Of a stretch of DNA of 64,000 nucleotides, positions 54,579 through 63,863 are shown piece after piece. Location of the stretch: assembly GCA_963696525.1 (NCBI GenBank), contig CAVOKO010000009.1:1426001-1490000 (forward strand). Reading direction: 5' to 3'. Position 1 is the first letter of the stretch. Every line of letters begins with the position of its first letter. Under the pieces are notes generated by a model that saw only the letters and a program-made list of their open reading frames with translations, was not told the DNA's origin and searched no databases. This DNA is from CAWBRT01 sp963696525. GTDB lineage: Bacteria > Acidobacteriota > Terriglobia > Terriglobales > Acidobacteriaceae. The translations under genes were made by a program, and so were the position numbers.

Positions 54579-56376
54579 ATGGGTGGAACTGGCACGAAGT
54601 TGAAGCCGGCCTCGAAAGGTGCGGCCTACATTGCGGACTTTCTCGTACAACAAAAGGTGCCCTACGTTTTCGGTCTGTGTGGCCATGGGGATCTAGGGAT
54701 GTTGGATGGCCTTTATGATCGGCAGAACGAGATCAAGATGATCTCGGTGCATCATGAAGCGATTGCGGCCTTCATGGCCGATGGCTATTTCCGGATCAAG
54801 CAAAAACCGGTTGCGACCTTATCCTCCTGCGGTCCTGGCTCTGCCAACATGGTGGCGGCCATCGCCGGCGCCTTCGCCGACTCTTCGGCCATGCTGCTCA
54901 TCACTGGCAACGTGCCCACCAGCCAGTGGAACCGCGGCCCCTTCCAGGAGAGCGGACGTTTCTTCCAAGGCGATTTCATCACCGTATTGCGGTCGTATGT
55001 GAAGCGGAGTTTTCAGCCGACACGAGGCGAAATGCTGCCGTTAGTGATGCGGCAGGCGTTTGCGCTGATGACCAACGGACGGCCCGGTCCGGTGCATCTC
55101 GACGTTCCTCTCAACCTTTTTGTCGAAACGGTGGATGAGGCTGCGGTGGCACGCGAAGCCAATTGGCCGACGCTCGAACTGGGCGCGCCCGGCTGGCGAT
55201 CCCGCGGCCATAGCCAAAGCCGCGAAGTTGCTGCTCGAAGCCGAGCGTCCGGTGATTGTCGTCGGCCATGGAGTCGAGTTGAGCAACGCCGAGGCGGCGC
55301 TGCTGGCCTTCGCCGAAGCCTTTACGATTCCAGTGGCGACCACGCCGTTTGGCAAGGGAACCTTCGATGCGAAGCATCCGCTCCACCTGGGGCCGACCGG
55401 ACGCAACGGCCCGTTGATGGCCAATGGCGCCTGCCGCAATGCGGACGTAATCCTGGCTCTCGGCACGCGCTTCGACGACCGCGCCACCAGCGCCTGGTTG
55501 CCTGGGATGACCTACAGCTTCCCGCCGACCAAGCTGATCCACGTCGACATTGATTCCAACGAGATCGGCCGTAACTTCCAGCCGGCAATTGGGATCATCG
55601 GCGACGCCAAGCTGGTGCTGGAGCAATTGCTCACCTACAAAGCCGACGTGGCTTCACGGCGCGCCCCCTGGCTAAGCCGGATCGATGCCTGGCGGAAGAA
55701 GTGGGTGGCGGCTACTACGGAGGCAAAGAATTCGGATGCGGTTCCCATTGCGGCCGCGCGCGTTGTTGCCGATCTACGCCGCGTGGTGCCGGACAACGGC
55801 ATCGTGCTCTCCGACGTGGGTGGTCATCACAACTGGCTGGTCTCGGATTGGGAGGCGCGGCAGTCGCGCACCTTCCTGCAGACCTGGGGCTTCGCCTCGA
55901 TGGGCTTTGGAGTGGCCGGCGGACTCGGCGCCAAGCTGGCGGCACCGGATCGTCCGGTCGTCTCCGTCTGCGGCGACGGCGGCTTCGCCATGTGGCCGAG
56001 CGCCGTGCTGACAGCGGTCGAGTACAACATCCCGCAGGTGTGGCTGGTGTGGAATAACTACGGCTACGGCGTGATCCGCGACCAGCAGATGGGCTTCTTC
56101 GGCAAGACCCGCGAACTGGCTTGCGCCTTCAACGACTCCAAGGGCCAGCTCTACTCGGCCGACTACGCTGCCATGGCGCGCTCGATGGGCGCCATCGGGG
56201 TGACGGTCGAAAAGCCGGGCGACCTTGCGCCGCAGCTCGAAGCGGCTATTGCCGCGAACAAGCCAGCGGTGCTTGACGTGCGTGTCGAACGCAATAATCG
56301 GCAACTGGCAAGCGGGAGCTGGGAGCTGCCGCCGATTCCGCCTCCACTGCCGAACTTCGGCTGGGAAGAAGAGTAG
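54579..56376 (+). pseudogene. Acetolactate-synthase-like TPP enzyme 2, frameshifted
   Basis: This is a tandem paralogue of the previous gene. The first frame (54579 to about 55190) has Glu60 in SVHHEAIAAFMADGYFRIK and the block QPTRGEMLPLVMRQAFALMT. It breaks near 55190, and the rest is in another frame: AKLLLEAERPVIVVGHGVEL, FGKGTFDAKHPLHLGPTGRN and the GDGGFAMWPSAVLTAVEYN motif to the stop at 56376. One extra base in a GC-rich run (GGGCGCGCCCGGC) causes the shift. The joined protein is about 598 residues and otherwise complete. It may be an active heteromer partner if the break is a sequence error. Confidence 0.83.
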
Positions 56377-56439
56377 AACCCGCGATGGGTCGAAGGTCGC
56401 GCCGGGCCCCCGGACGATCTTCGACCCGAGGAGAACGAA

Positions 56440-57245
56440 ATGGATCAATCGACGGCTACTGCTAACTTTGTCTCTGTTCGTGCCACGAAAATACGCTGGT
56501 TCGGTGGGTGGCTTGTATTTCTCCTCTGCTTCGTTGCTTACCTCGACAGAATTGCGTTCTCGGTGAATGCCAGCCGGATCATGGAGGCGATATCGATCAC
56601 TCCGGTTCAATTCGGCCTGGTGACGACAGTGTTTTCGGTCGGCTATTTCATCTTCCAGATTCCGGGGGCATGGCGGTGGAACGCTTCGGTTCCCGCACCG
56701 TGCTAGCCATCTCGCTGGTTTTGTGGTCCATCTTCACGGCCCTCACGGGAGCGATGAGCGCCCTGGTTATGCTGGCCGGAGTGCGCTTCTTGTTTGGCGT
56801 CGGTGAGGCGCCAATTTTTCCTGGCGGCAATCATTTTTTTGCCAACTGGTTCACCCGGCAAGAGCGTGGTAGAGCCAACTCGCTGATGAATGGGGGCGCA
56901 TACTCGGCCAGTGTCATCGGACCTCCGATTATTGTTGCGATTGTGAGCGCCCTGGGTTGGCGGGTTTCTTTTGTGTTCTGCGGCATCTTGGGCATTATCG
57001 CAGCGGCCATCTGGTTTTTCTGTACTCGTACTCGTCCGTCGGAACATCCGTGGGTCAATGAACAGGAATTGGCTCTCATTACGGAAAACAATGTTATGGC
57101 CACACAAAAGGCAAAGACAAAGGCGCCCTGGAGCCTGTTTTTGCGCCAGCGTTCATTCTGGGCGATAGCGCTCGGTTACTTCGGAACGCTGTGGACCGTA
57201 CAGTTCTTCCTCTATTGGCTCCCCTACGGAACGCAGCCGCACAGA
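56440..57245 (+). pseudogene. MFS transporter, frameshifted and 3' truncated
   Basis: An ACS-type MFS starts at ATG 56440, with GAGGAGAA upstream. The first 75 residues (FGGW-type start, AYLDRIAFSVNASRIMEAIS, then TVFSVGYFIFQIPG) read in one frame. Near 56.67 kb a G is missing in a run of five (ATTCCGGGGGCATGG), and the rest (MAVERFGSRTVLAISLVLWS, FLFGVGEAPIFPGGNHFF) continues in another. Homology stops near 57.24 kb after FFLYWLPYG. About half the transporter is lost. The remaining tail is unrelated sequence, probably the junction of a deleted or inserted segment. Confidence 0.8.
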
Positions 57246-57659
57246 AGCTCGACCACACTTGGTATTTCGAGCGGCAACTCCTGGAATGACGGCCAACTGG
57301 AAGTAAATAGTTGAACTACAAGGGGCAGGAGCAGCGGATCATCTCCGGTCCCGAAGTCCGCTTCGAGGAAGTCAGCCGTGGGTCAATTGGTGAGCGGGCA
57401 ACTCGGAAGTAGTCCTGCCTGCCAAGAAGGCTTCACGTAGGAGATAATCCTGCTGGCGGGCCCGAAGTCACGCTTTGCGAATCCAGCGCTGCGATCAGTG
57501 GATGAGCCACGGCAAAAGCGGGGGTTATCAGTTCGTAAGTCGGATTGGTACCTACAAACGATTTGGGGCTCCAGTTTGGGGCTCCAATAAGAAAATGACT
57601 GGCAGCGGCCCACAGAAATGAAAGGACTTAGAAGGACAGTTCGGCTGAGGTAGGGGATC

Positions 57660-57687
57660 GGAGGTTCAAATCATCTCTTCCCGACCA
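57660..57687 (+). tRNA. 3' end of a tRNA (partial), integration scar
   Basis: A T-arm (GGAGG, TTCAAAT, CATCT with one mismatched pair), the 3' acceptor strand CTTCCCG, discriminator A and CCA are visible. The 5' part (expected to begin CGGGAAG) is absent upstream. The fragment has the shape of an attachment site left when a mobile element integrated into, or was lost from, a tRNA gene. The anticodon is missing, so the isotype is unknown. Confidence 0.7.
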
Positions 57688-57716
57688 TTTCAAACCAAAA
57701 ATAATAAGCAACTTAT

Positions 57717-57738
57717 AAGCTCCTACCAGGGAGCTTTT
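57717..57738 (+). terminator. Rho-independent terminator after the tRNA fragment
   Basis: AAGCTCC and GGAGCTT are exact reverse complements around a six-base loop, followed by a short T run. This is the usual terminator of a tRNA gene and shows that the 3' flank is original. Confidence 0.7.
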
Positions 57739-58081
57739 GCTGTCTGGGGTCACCAATAAAGGGAGACCCTGGCCTGTTGTGGGTGACCGTGCCCTAACCC
57801 AAAGACGAAGTCGGGGGGCGAATGAATCGATCCCCGTACCCATTAACTAATCTGCCCAAATGCAGACGTTACCTGGCGCTGGCATAGTTTCCGAGTGGCC
57901 GTCAACACACCCCAAACCCAGAAACGTTGAGCGCTAAATCCCCACAACGATTCCAAGACCTTGCGGCGTTTTCCGTACCGATTCCACGAGGCCGGCTGAA
58001 TATCGGTTGATTCTGGCCTATCGATGCCGAGTCCGCCGGTGCAGATTTACCCGGCGGCCCACTTGGATGCGAAAGGGCGCA

Positions 58082-58369
58082 TTACGGTATGCGGATGACG
58101 GTGCGGATCTGGAACGTTGAGCTGTTCGCGAGAACGTAGTTGCCATCAACCATACGCCATTCGTAACCCCGTGGCGGAGGGTTCAGATGATGTTCGCGGT
58201 AATCGACTTTATCGCCGCGATCCCAGTGTTCGTGTTTGATGACTGCACCTTTCCTCCATTCTTTGTGCTCGACGTACGCATGGTTGTCGTGATGTTCCTC
58301 GGCAAGGGCGCCGCCCATGAGGCTCGCGGAAAGAATCGCGAGCGCTAAAGCAGCGTGCAGTTTTTTCAT
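58082..58369 (-). CDS. RcnB-like periplasmic protein
   Basis: This 95-residue protein has a signal peptide (ALALAILSASLMGGALA). The mature part is rich in His, Glu and Asp (EEHHDNHAYVEHKEW). The C-terminus LNPPPRGYEWRMVDGNYVLA matches RcnB/YcfR-like small proteins, some of which help in nickel/cobalt homeostasis. The His-rich part could bind metal. No metal transporter is next to it. The start at 58369 is followed by a basic n-region (MKKLH). Confidence 0.75.
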   Translation of the reverse strand: MKKLHAALALAILSASLMGGALAEEHHDNHAYVEHKEWRKGAVIKHEHWDRGDKVDYREHHLNPPPRGYEWRMVDGNYVLANSSTFQIRTVIRIP

Positions 58370-58995
58370 TGGGAACTCCTATGTGACTAGGATGCTCACG
58401 AAACAAGTCACGTTGTTCGTATTCCGGTTGGATGAAACTGAATTAACGGTGATGTTTTCTTCCCGTTACAGGTTCTTCACTGGATTATTCTCCGAATGTC
58501 GGCTAAGGAACCTCTGAACAAGAACCGTTCTGTGATCGAGAAGCTGTAGTTTGCAAATGGCATCTCGGTTATGGGGGCTGATTTCCGGTCTGCGGTCCTT
58601 TGCCGCAGCATGACGGTGGCGTCCGGAGACACTACACCGCCAAGGACAACAACGGTGAATTAATCGATTGACGGGAAAGTATTTAGCAAGATTCGAGAGT
58701 TTTAGCTGCCAATGTGGAAAAAATGCGGGTAAACTGCAATCATTCAGAGAAAATGTCAATCACAAGCCGAGGACTTCCCGACAATTCCGTTCGCAGCAAT
58801 CGACTCGCACCCGAAGACCGCTGTATTCACGACTGGTATTGTTTCGTGCTTGGAATTCTTAGGAGAGCTGCACGTGATGGGCAGCAAAGACGGGGTGACG
58901 TTCGACACTCGGGCAGTATCGTTAACATTGCCGGTCGGAGATGTTCTATGTATGCCTGCTGAATTTCTGGGCTAAATGCAAAATGGAGGATTCAG
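58370..58995. other. Intergenic region before the DUF3311 operon
   Basis: I see no gene with support in these 626 bp. The short frames have no ribosome binding sites or domains. The A+T content rises near the end, marking the edge of the downstream low-G+C operon. Confidence 0.45.
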
Positions 58996-59235
58996 ATGAA
59001 AAGCAGATTGTGGACTTGGGTGTTCGTATTAATTATCCCGGTTCTTGCGGTTGTGGGGGTGTTTCCGTTCTATAACCGGGCTGAACCCTTCATCCTGGGT
59101 TTCCCATTTATCTATTTCTGGATATTTTCGTGGGTGCTGCTGACGCCGCTTTGCATGTTCATTGGATTCAAATTAGACCCCGAAAATAAAGAAGATTCAC
59201 ACGATAAATCTTCGGAGAAAGTGAGGGGAGTGTAG
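58996..59235 (+). CDS. DUF3311 small subunit of a sodium:solute symporter
   Basis: This 79-residue two-helix membrane protein (VFVLIIPVLAVVGVFPFYNR, then FPFIYFWIFSWVLLTPLC) matches DUF3311, which is usually encoded directly before SSS transporters. It is probably an accessory subunit. A good AGGAGG-like site (GGAGGATTCAG) lies before ATG 58996. It ends two bases before the symporter start. The codon use is richer in A+T than the surrounding region. Confidence 0.8.
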   Translation: MKSRLWTWVFVLIIPVLAVVGVFPFYNRAEPFILGFPFIYFWIFSWVLLTPLCMFIGFKLDPENKEDSHDKSSEKVRGV

Positions 59236-59237
59236 CC

Positions 59238-60716
59238 ATGGCTCTATTTACTTTTCTAATTCTTATTTTGGTATCCGTGGGGCTAGCTATCCTCTCCCGA
59301 CGCGGTCTTTTGGCCACCGACATCCATCAGATATTAGTAGCAAGCCGGAAATTTGGTGGCTTTTTGCTCTTCTTTGTTACCGTAGGGGAAATTTATGGTA
59401 TTGGGACGATGATTGGCGTCCCGGGTGCGGTGTATTCGAAGGGTTCCAGCTATATCCTCTGGTTTCTTGGATATATTCTATTGGCTTACCCGGTTGGTTA
59501 TTTCTTGAATCCCCGAATTTGGAGAATTGGCAAAATAGGTAATACTTCAACAGCTAGTGATTTTTTCGAGTGGCGATTTGAAAGCAAGTGGCTCGGCTTC
59601 CTGGTCGCCTGTTTTAGCCTCTTGTTTCTCTTGCCCTGGGCACAAATACAATTTGCTGGTTTAAGTATTATCGTCCGTTATTTGGGCGTTCAAATTAATC
59701 CTATTGCTGCCGTCATAATCGCATCAATCGTAGCCTTCACTTATGTCGGGTTATCCGGCATAAAAGGTTCAGCGTATGTCGCAATTCTTAAAGATATTCT
59801 AATGGTTGTTGCTATCGCCATCGGGGGGATTACGGCGGTAGTTAAAATGCCTGGTGGTTTGGAGGCAATCTATAGACAAGCTTATGAGAAATTCCCGGCT
59901 TATCTGACGGTCGTGACAGTTCCAATAGAGAAGAATGTGACCTTCTTAATCACGACAATTTTATTTCAAGCCGTAGGTTTTTATTGTTGGCCTTTCATTA
60001 TTCAATACATCTTCTCGGCGAAGTCAGAAACGACTATAAGGCGTAACCAATGTTTTATGCCACTGTACATGTTAATGTACGTATTTTTGGTTACTGCTGC
60101 CTTTTTTACACTCGTAACGGTTCCTGGACTAAAGAACCCGGATGATGCCTTTATGGGTATGATAATCCGGAACTTACCCGGTTGGTTGGTGGGCATCGTT
60201 GCTGCTGGTGGCGCATTGACCTGCATGCTTGTTTTGGCTGATGTCGCGCTGGCAGTCGGTGGAATCGTGTCACGGAATATTATAGGAATGTTTAGCCCCG
60301 ACCTATCTTCCAATACGTCCGTAAGATGGACTCGCGCTTCTACGGCTATATTCTTAGCGGTGAGCGTGTCGCTCACCATCTTTTTTCCACGGTTGCTTCT
60401 GGGATTGATTAACGTCGCATATTTTGGCGTTACTCAGTTCTTGCCCGGGATACTCGCAATCATTCTTTGGAAGCGGGCCTCGAAATGGGGAATAGGAGCC
60501 GGCTTGCTGGCAGGTGTATTCTGTGTGTTTCTGTTCAATATTGTAAACGTTGTACCTTTCGGAATTAATAAGGGCATGGTGGCTCTTCTGGTTAATGCTG
60601 CCGTAATGGCTATAGTTAGCTTGATGGCAACTCCGGACGCAAAAGCAATCCAAAAATGGATGCTTACACTAAAGTCCGATCGTGAAATGGCTTCCGCGGT
60701 TCGGACAGCCCGTTAG
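59238..60716 (+). CDS. Sodium:solute symporter (SSS family)
   Basis: This 492-residue transporter has about 13 transmembrane helices. SSS blocks seen are VGEIYGIGTMIGVPGAVYSK, GNTSTASDFFEWRFESKWL and SIVAFTYVGLSGIKGSAYVA. The pairing with DUF3311 is as in the PanF/YodF-type group, taking up organic acids or amino acids with Na+. The following YtcJ-like amidohydrolase may use the imported compound. The gene is A+T rich. The start ATG 59238 is preceded by GTGAGGGGAG. Confidence 0.88.
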   Translation: MALFTFLILILVSVGLAILSRRGLLATDIHQILVASRKFGGFLLFFVTVGEIYGIGTMIGVPGAVYSKGSSYILWFLGYILLAYPVGYFLNPRIWRIGKIGNTSTASDFFEWRFESKWLGFLVACFSLLFLLPWAQIQFAGLSIIVRYLGVQINPIAAVIIASIVAFTYVGLSGIKGSAYVAILKDILMVVAIAIGGITAVVKMPGGLEAIYRQAYEKFPAYLTVVTVPIEKNVTFLITTILFQAVGFYCWPFIIQYIFSAKSETTIRRNQCFMPLYMLMYVFLVTAAFFTLVTVPGLKNPDDAFMGMIIRNLPGWLVGIVAAGGALTCMLVLADVALAVGGIVSRNIIGMFSPDLSSNTSVRWTRASTAIFLAVSVSLTIFFPRLLLGLINVAYFGVTQFLPGILAIILWKRASKWGIGAGLLAGVFCVFLFNIVNVVPFGINKGMVALLVNAAVMAIVSLMATPDAKAIQKWMLTLKSDREMASAVRTAR

Positions 60717-60797
60717 GTCACTAATATTTGACCGGCAGGCGAGCGCCCTATTTGATTGATATGTTGTAAGGATACGATATTTGCCAGTGGAGAGTTC

Positions 60798-62456
60798 ATG
60801 GCAGAGAAGCAAATAGTTTCGCCTGACGCCATCTTTGTGAATGGGCAAATCATTTCAATGAACCCGCTTGACCCATTAGATATGCCACAAGCGGTAGCGG
60901 TAAAAGGCGAACGAATTGTTGCCTGTGGATCGAAGCGTGAAGTTCTGGCCCTCGCGGGGGATCAAACCAACATTATTGATCTTAATGGCAAAACCATGCT
61001 TCCGGGGTTTATCGACGGACACGGGCATTTCCCATGGGCGGGAAATGACGCGCTGTATGGCGTAAGTCTCTACTCTCCGCCGATCGGAACAATTCTTAAC
61101 ATCGAGGAATTGCTCGCGGCTTTAAGAAAGAAGATGCAAACGCTCAACCGTGAAGAGTGGGTCACCGGCCGCGGTTACGACAACTCGCTTCTAGAAGACA
61201 ATAGGCATCCGACCCGAGAGGATCTGGATAAGGTATCATTCACGGTGCCGATATTTATCATTCACATATCGGCACATTTGGGAGTGGCTAACAGCGCTGC
61301 CCTAAAGCTTGCCGGTTTAACGAAAGATTCGCCTGACCCGATAGGCGGCTTTTTTCAAAGGAATGCTGACGGAGAGTTAACCGGAGTTTTGGAAGGCCCA
61401 CCCGCATATACAATCGTCCAAAACATGATCCCACCCCGTACCGAGGCCCAGAACCTTGCGGGGGTTTGCAAGGCATCCGAGATCTACGCGGCCGCCGGAG
61501 TCACTACGGCCAACAATGGATGGGCATTTTACCCGGAAGTGGAATTGCTAAAAAAAGCATCGTCGACCGGGGACCTTTCGGTAAGGGTTGTGATTTGGCC
61601 TTTCGCTTCGTCCCTGGACGAAATGAAGAAGTATCCAACCAGCAAGTCGGGAACCAATCTCACCGAGAACGGCATGGTGACCATGGGTGGTGCCAAGCTC
61701 TGGGCGGACGGTTCTATTTACGTTTACACAGCCTACCTGAGCCAGCCCTACCACATAACTCCCCCAGGTAAGCCTCACTATCGAGGTTATCCAAGATTCA
61801 AAGAGAAGGCGCAGTTGATCGAAATGATCAAGCAGTTACATGCGGCTGGCTGGCAGACAGTCGTTCATGCCATCGGGGATCAGGCTACTGAGGACACCCT
61901 CCAGGCTTGGGCGGAGGCGCAGGCTGCCAACCCGCGGAAAGATGCGCGTCACATCGCCAATCATTGCCAACTCACTCGTGAGGACCAATTGGACCGCATG
62001 AAAGAGCTCGGCGTGAATCCAAGCTTTTTCGTTACTCACACCTACTTCTGGGGCGACCGTCACTACAACATCTTCGTCGGGCCCGACCGGGCGCGCAGAA
62101 TGTGCGCATGCAGGACTGCTTTGGATAGAGGCCTCAAGATCAGCCTGCATAACGATTGCCCGGTTACACCAATAAGCCCGCTTATGTCGGTCTGGTCCGC
62201 CGTGAACCGGCTAACTACCAGCGGCATGGAAATGGGGCCGGAGCTCAGAATTACGGTTCCCGAGGCCTTGCGCGCCGTCACGATTGATGCCGCATGGATG
62301 TATTTCCAAGAAGGGATCAAGGGTTCGATAGAGGCAGGTAAACTAGCGGATTTTGTAATCCTCGAAGATAATCCGCTCGAGATCGATCCTCTAAAGATCA
62401 AAGACATTAAGGTGCTTCAGGCGATTGTGGGTGGGCGAACGGTTTTCATAGCATGA
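60798..62456 (+). CDS. YtcJ-like amidohydrolase
   Basis: This 552-residue metal-dependent hydrolase has the HxH metal motif in LPGFIDGHGHFPWAGND (about residues 68-84). The YtcJ/amidohydrolase_3 signature WVTGRGYDNSLLEDNRHPT follows. The C-terminal composite domain (GSIEAGKLADFVILEDNPLE) closes the fold. The substrate is unknown; relatives hydrolyse N-formyl, hydantoin-like or amide substrates. Start 60798 (MAEKQ) has TGGAGAG upstream; the frame from 60756 (TTG) is not preferred. It lies 81 bp after the symporter, probably in the same operon. Confidence 0.85.
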   Translation: MAEKQIVSPDAIFVNGQIISMNPLDPLDMPQAVAVKGERIVACGSKREVLALAGDQTNIIDLNGKTMLPGFIDGHGHFPWAGNDALYGVSLYSPPIGTILNIEELLAALRKKMQTLNREEWVTGRGYDNSLLEDNRHPTREDLDKVSFTVPIFIIHISAHLGVANSAALKLAGLTKDSPDPIGGFFQRNADGELTGVLEGPPAYTIVQNMIPPRTEAQNLAGVCKASEIYAAAGVTTANNGWAFYPEVELLKKASSTGDLSVRVVIWPFASSLDEMKKYPTSKSGTNLTENGMVTMGGAKLWADGSIYVYTAYLSQPYHITPPGKPHYRGYPRFKEKAQLIEMIKQLHAAGWQTVVHAIGDQATEDTLQAWAEAQAANPRKDARHIANHCQLTREDQLDRMKELGVNPSFFVTHTYFWGDRHYNIFVGPDRARRMCACRTALDRGLKISLHNDCPVTPISPLMSVWSAVNRLTTSGMEMGPELRITVPEALRAVTIDAAWMYFQEGIKGSIEAGKLADFVILEDNPLEIDPLKIKDIKVLQAIVGGRTVFIA

Positions 62457-62947
62457 TATTTAGCTCGAATGAGTATTGCAGCGTTGGTTGGACAAACCCA
62501 CGTTTTTATTGAAAGAATGAGCTCCAGGACGGTAAAAAAGTTGCGGGACTGCGTAGATAATCAATGCAGGAAGCGACGAGCCAAGAATATATGCCGGTGT
62601 ATAACACAAGCACCGGCGAAGTGATGGCCTAGGCACCATGCTGCACCAAGGGCGAGGTCACTGTGCAACACCCCAAGGAAACTGAATCGCTGGTTTATGA
62701 TGTTTACCTTTCGCGCCATGCTGATCAAGCAGGCTTACCCTTTGGAGGAGATTCGCCACATGATAACGGTAGCGGGATGAACACTCGGTGGTAGCGCACT
62801 CGAAAGTTTTCCAAAGCCGCGCTCGCGGCGAGTTCGATCAGTTGATCTTCGGAACAATGGCGGTGCGACTGAGCGTAAAACTCCTCGCTCACGGGCATAA
62901 GGGCCAACCATTGCTGATGTGATCATCCGGTCTGAGTGAGAGCACTC
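62457..62947. other. Gene remnants
   Basis: Two decayed pieces are recognisable. On the plus strand near 62.59 kb, MPVYNTSTGEVMA resembles the start of a methylmalonate-semialdehyde dehydrogenase (PVYNPSTGEV motif). On the minus strand there is a carboxymuconolactone-decarboxylase fragment, listed separately. Confidence 0.5.
62740..62907 (-). pseudogene. Carboxymuconolactone-decarboxylase-family fragment
   Basis: The reading MALMPVSEEFYAQSHRHCSE, DQLIELAASAALENFRVRYH resembles the C-terminal helix pair of CMD/AhpD-like proteins (alternating S/D-E-L and ALENF blocks). The N-terminus with the CxxC or catalytic part is missing, and a frame change follows. Too short to be functional. Confidence 0.55.
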
Positions 62948-63610
62948 CTACTTCGGATGGCCAATCGGAATCATGTAAACAGGTATCTGTTGTGTCGGCA
63001 ACGAAGCCGCTTTCTGAACATCCTTCGGCTCGAACCCGCCAACTGGCACAGCGGCCAATCCCAGGGCGGTGACCTGCAGCAGCACGTTTTGCGCAATATG
63101 GCCGGCTTCAATGGCAATGAAGCGGGGAGCCTTTTCCCCCGGATACCTGACTGCCGCACGCTCATAATCGCCGGCGAGCAATAAGACCGCAGGCGCCTGG
63201 CTGAATGCGGGCTGGCTGGAAAGCTTGCTGCGCAGATCCTCGCCGGAGATCATCTGGAGCTGGTGCCCGTTGGCGAGGTACTGGAAAAAGCCCTCGGCTG
63301 AGGCGACATAGACACGCACGTAATGCTGGTTTCCTGCCGACGGCGCGGTCCGCCGTTCCTCGGCGCCGGTGATGCCCTGTGCGGCCCAGAGGATCTGCGA
63401 CAACTCGGCCTTGGTCAGCGGGGTCGGAGAAAAAGCGCGCACCGTTCTTCGCGTGGCCAAGGATTGGGTCAACGGCATTCCACCAGAAATGTTGGGGGCG
63501 GGCAATGCCACCAGATTGGGGGCCGGTGGCGCGGTTGCGGCAGAATTCTGGGCGACAACACCTGGAAGCCAAAAAGCGACGATGAGGCAGAGTAAGAAAT
63601 ACTTGCGCAT
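62948..63610 (-). CDS. SagB/ThcOx-type nitroreductase-family dehydrogenase (secreted)
   Basis: This 220-residue FMN-dependent flavoprotein fold has a signal peptide (FLLCLIVAFWLPGVVA). The nitroreductase signature RRTVRAFSPTPLTKAELSQI (about residues 55-74) and the SAGNQHYVRVYV motif are seen. The C-terminus shows EAGHIAQNVLLQVTALGLAA. It resembles ThcOx/SagB oxidoreductases without the cyclisation or ocin domains. An exported form is unusual for this flavin family. The start at 63610 has GGAGAACG upstream. Confidence 0.82.
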   Translation of the reverse strand: MRKYFLLCLIVAFWLPGVVAQNSAATAPPAPNLVALPAPNISGGMPLTQSLATRRTVRAFSPTPLTKAELSQILWAAQGITGAEERRTAPSAGNQHYVRVYVASAEGFFQYLANGHQLQMISGEDLRSKLSSQPAFSQAPAVLLLAGDYERAAVRYPGEKAPRFIAIEAGHIAQNVLLQVTALGLAAVPVGGFEPKDVQKAASLPTQQIPVYMIPIGHPK

Positions 63611-63863
63611 TGCGTTCTCCTTTGCAAATCAAGGTAGCTGAATGACGAGCCTATCGTACACCCAACGGGATCATGTTGTAACCTCAGCGATCGATGGCAG
63701 CAAATTCGCTCGATGTGAACCGTTGGTGTTCAGAAAATGAACGTGTTGAAATTCTCGGAATCTGAACTAGCACCCGCTGTGCGCCGGGTTAGTGGAATAG
63801 GTCTGTTTAGTGCTCTGCAATGTTCTTAGTGACTCGATGTGCCACACAGCATTTCCTTGTCTC

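Larger units (their letters stand above)
57246..58081. other. Gene-free junction region with tRNA 3' remnant
   Basis: No gene is supported. It starts at the lost MFS end and includes a direct repeat (TTTGGGGCTCCA twice near 57.56-57.59 kb) and the tRNA fragment with its terminator. Minus-strand open frames here are antisense to the tRNA. Confidence 0.5.

Noticed and set aside
57628..57843. 71-residue minus-strand frame with GRDDLNLRSP
   Set aside because: It is antisense to the tRNA 3' end. Such DDLNLR readings are a known spurious product of tRNA genes.
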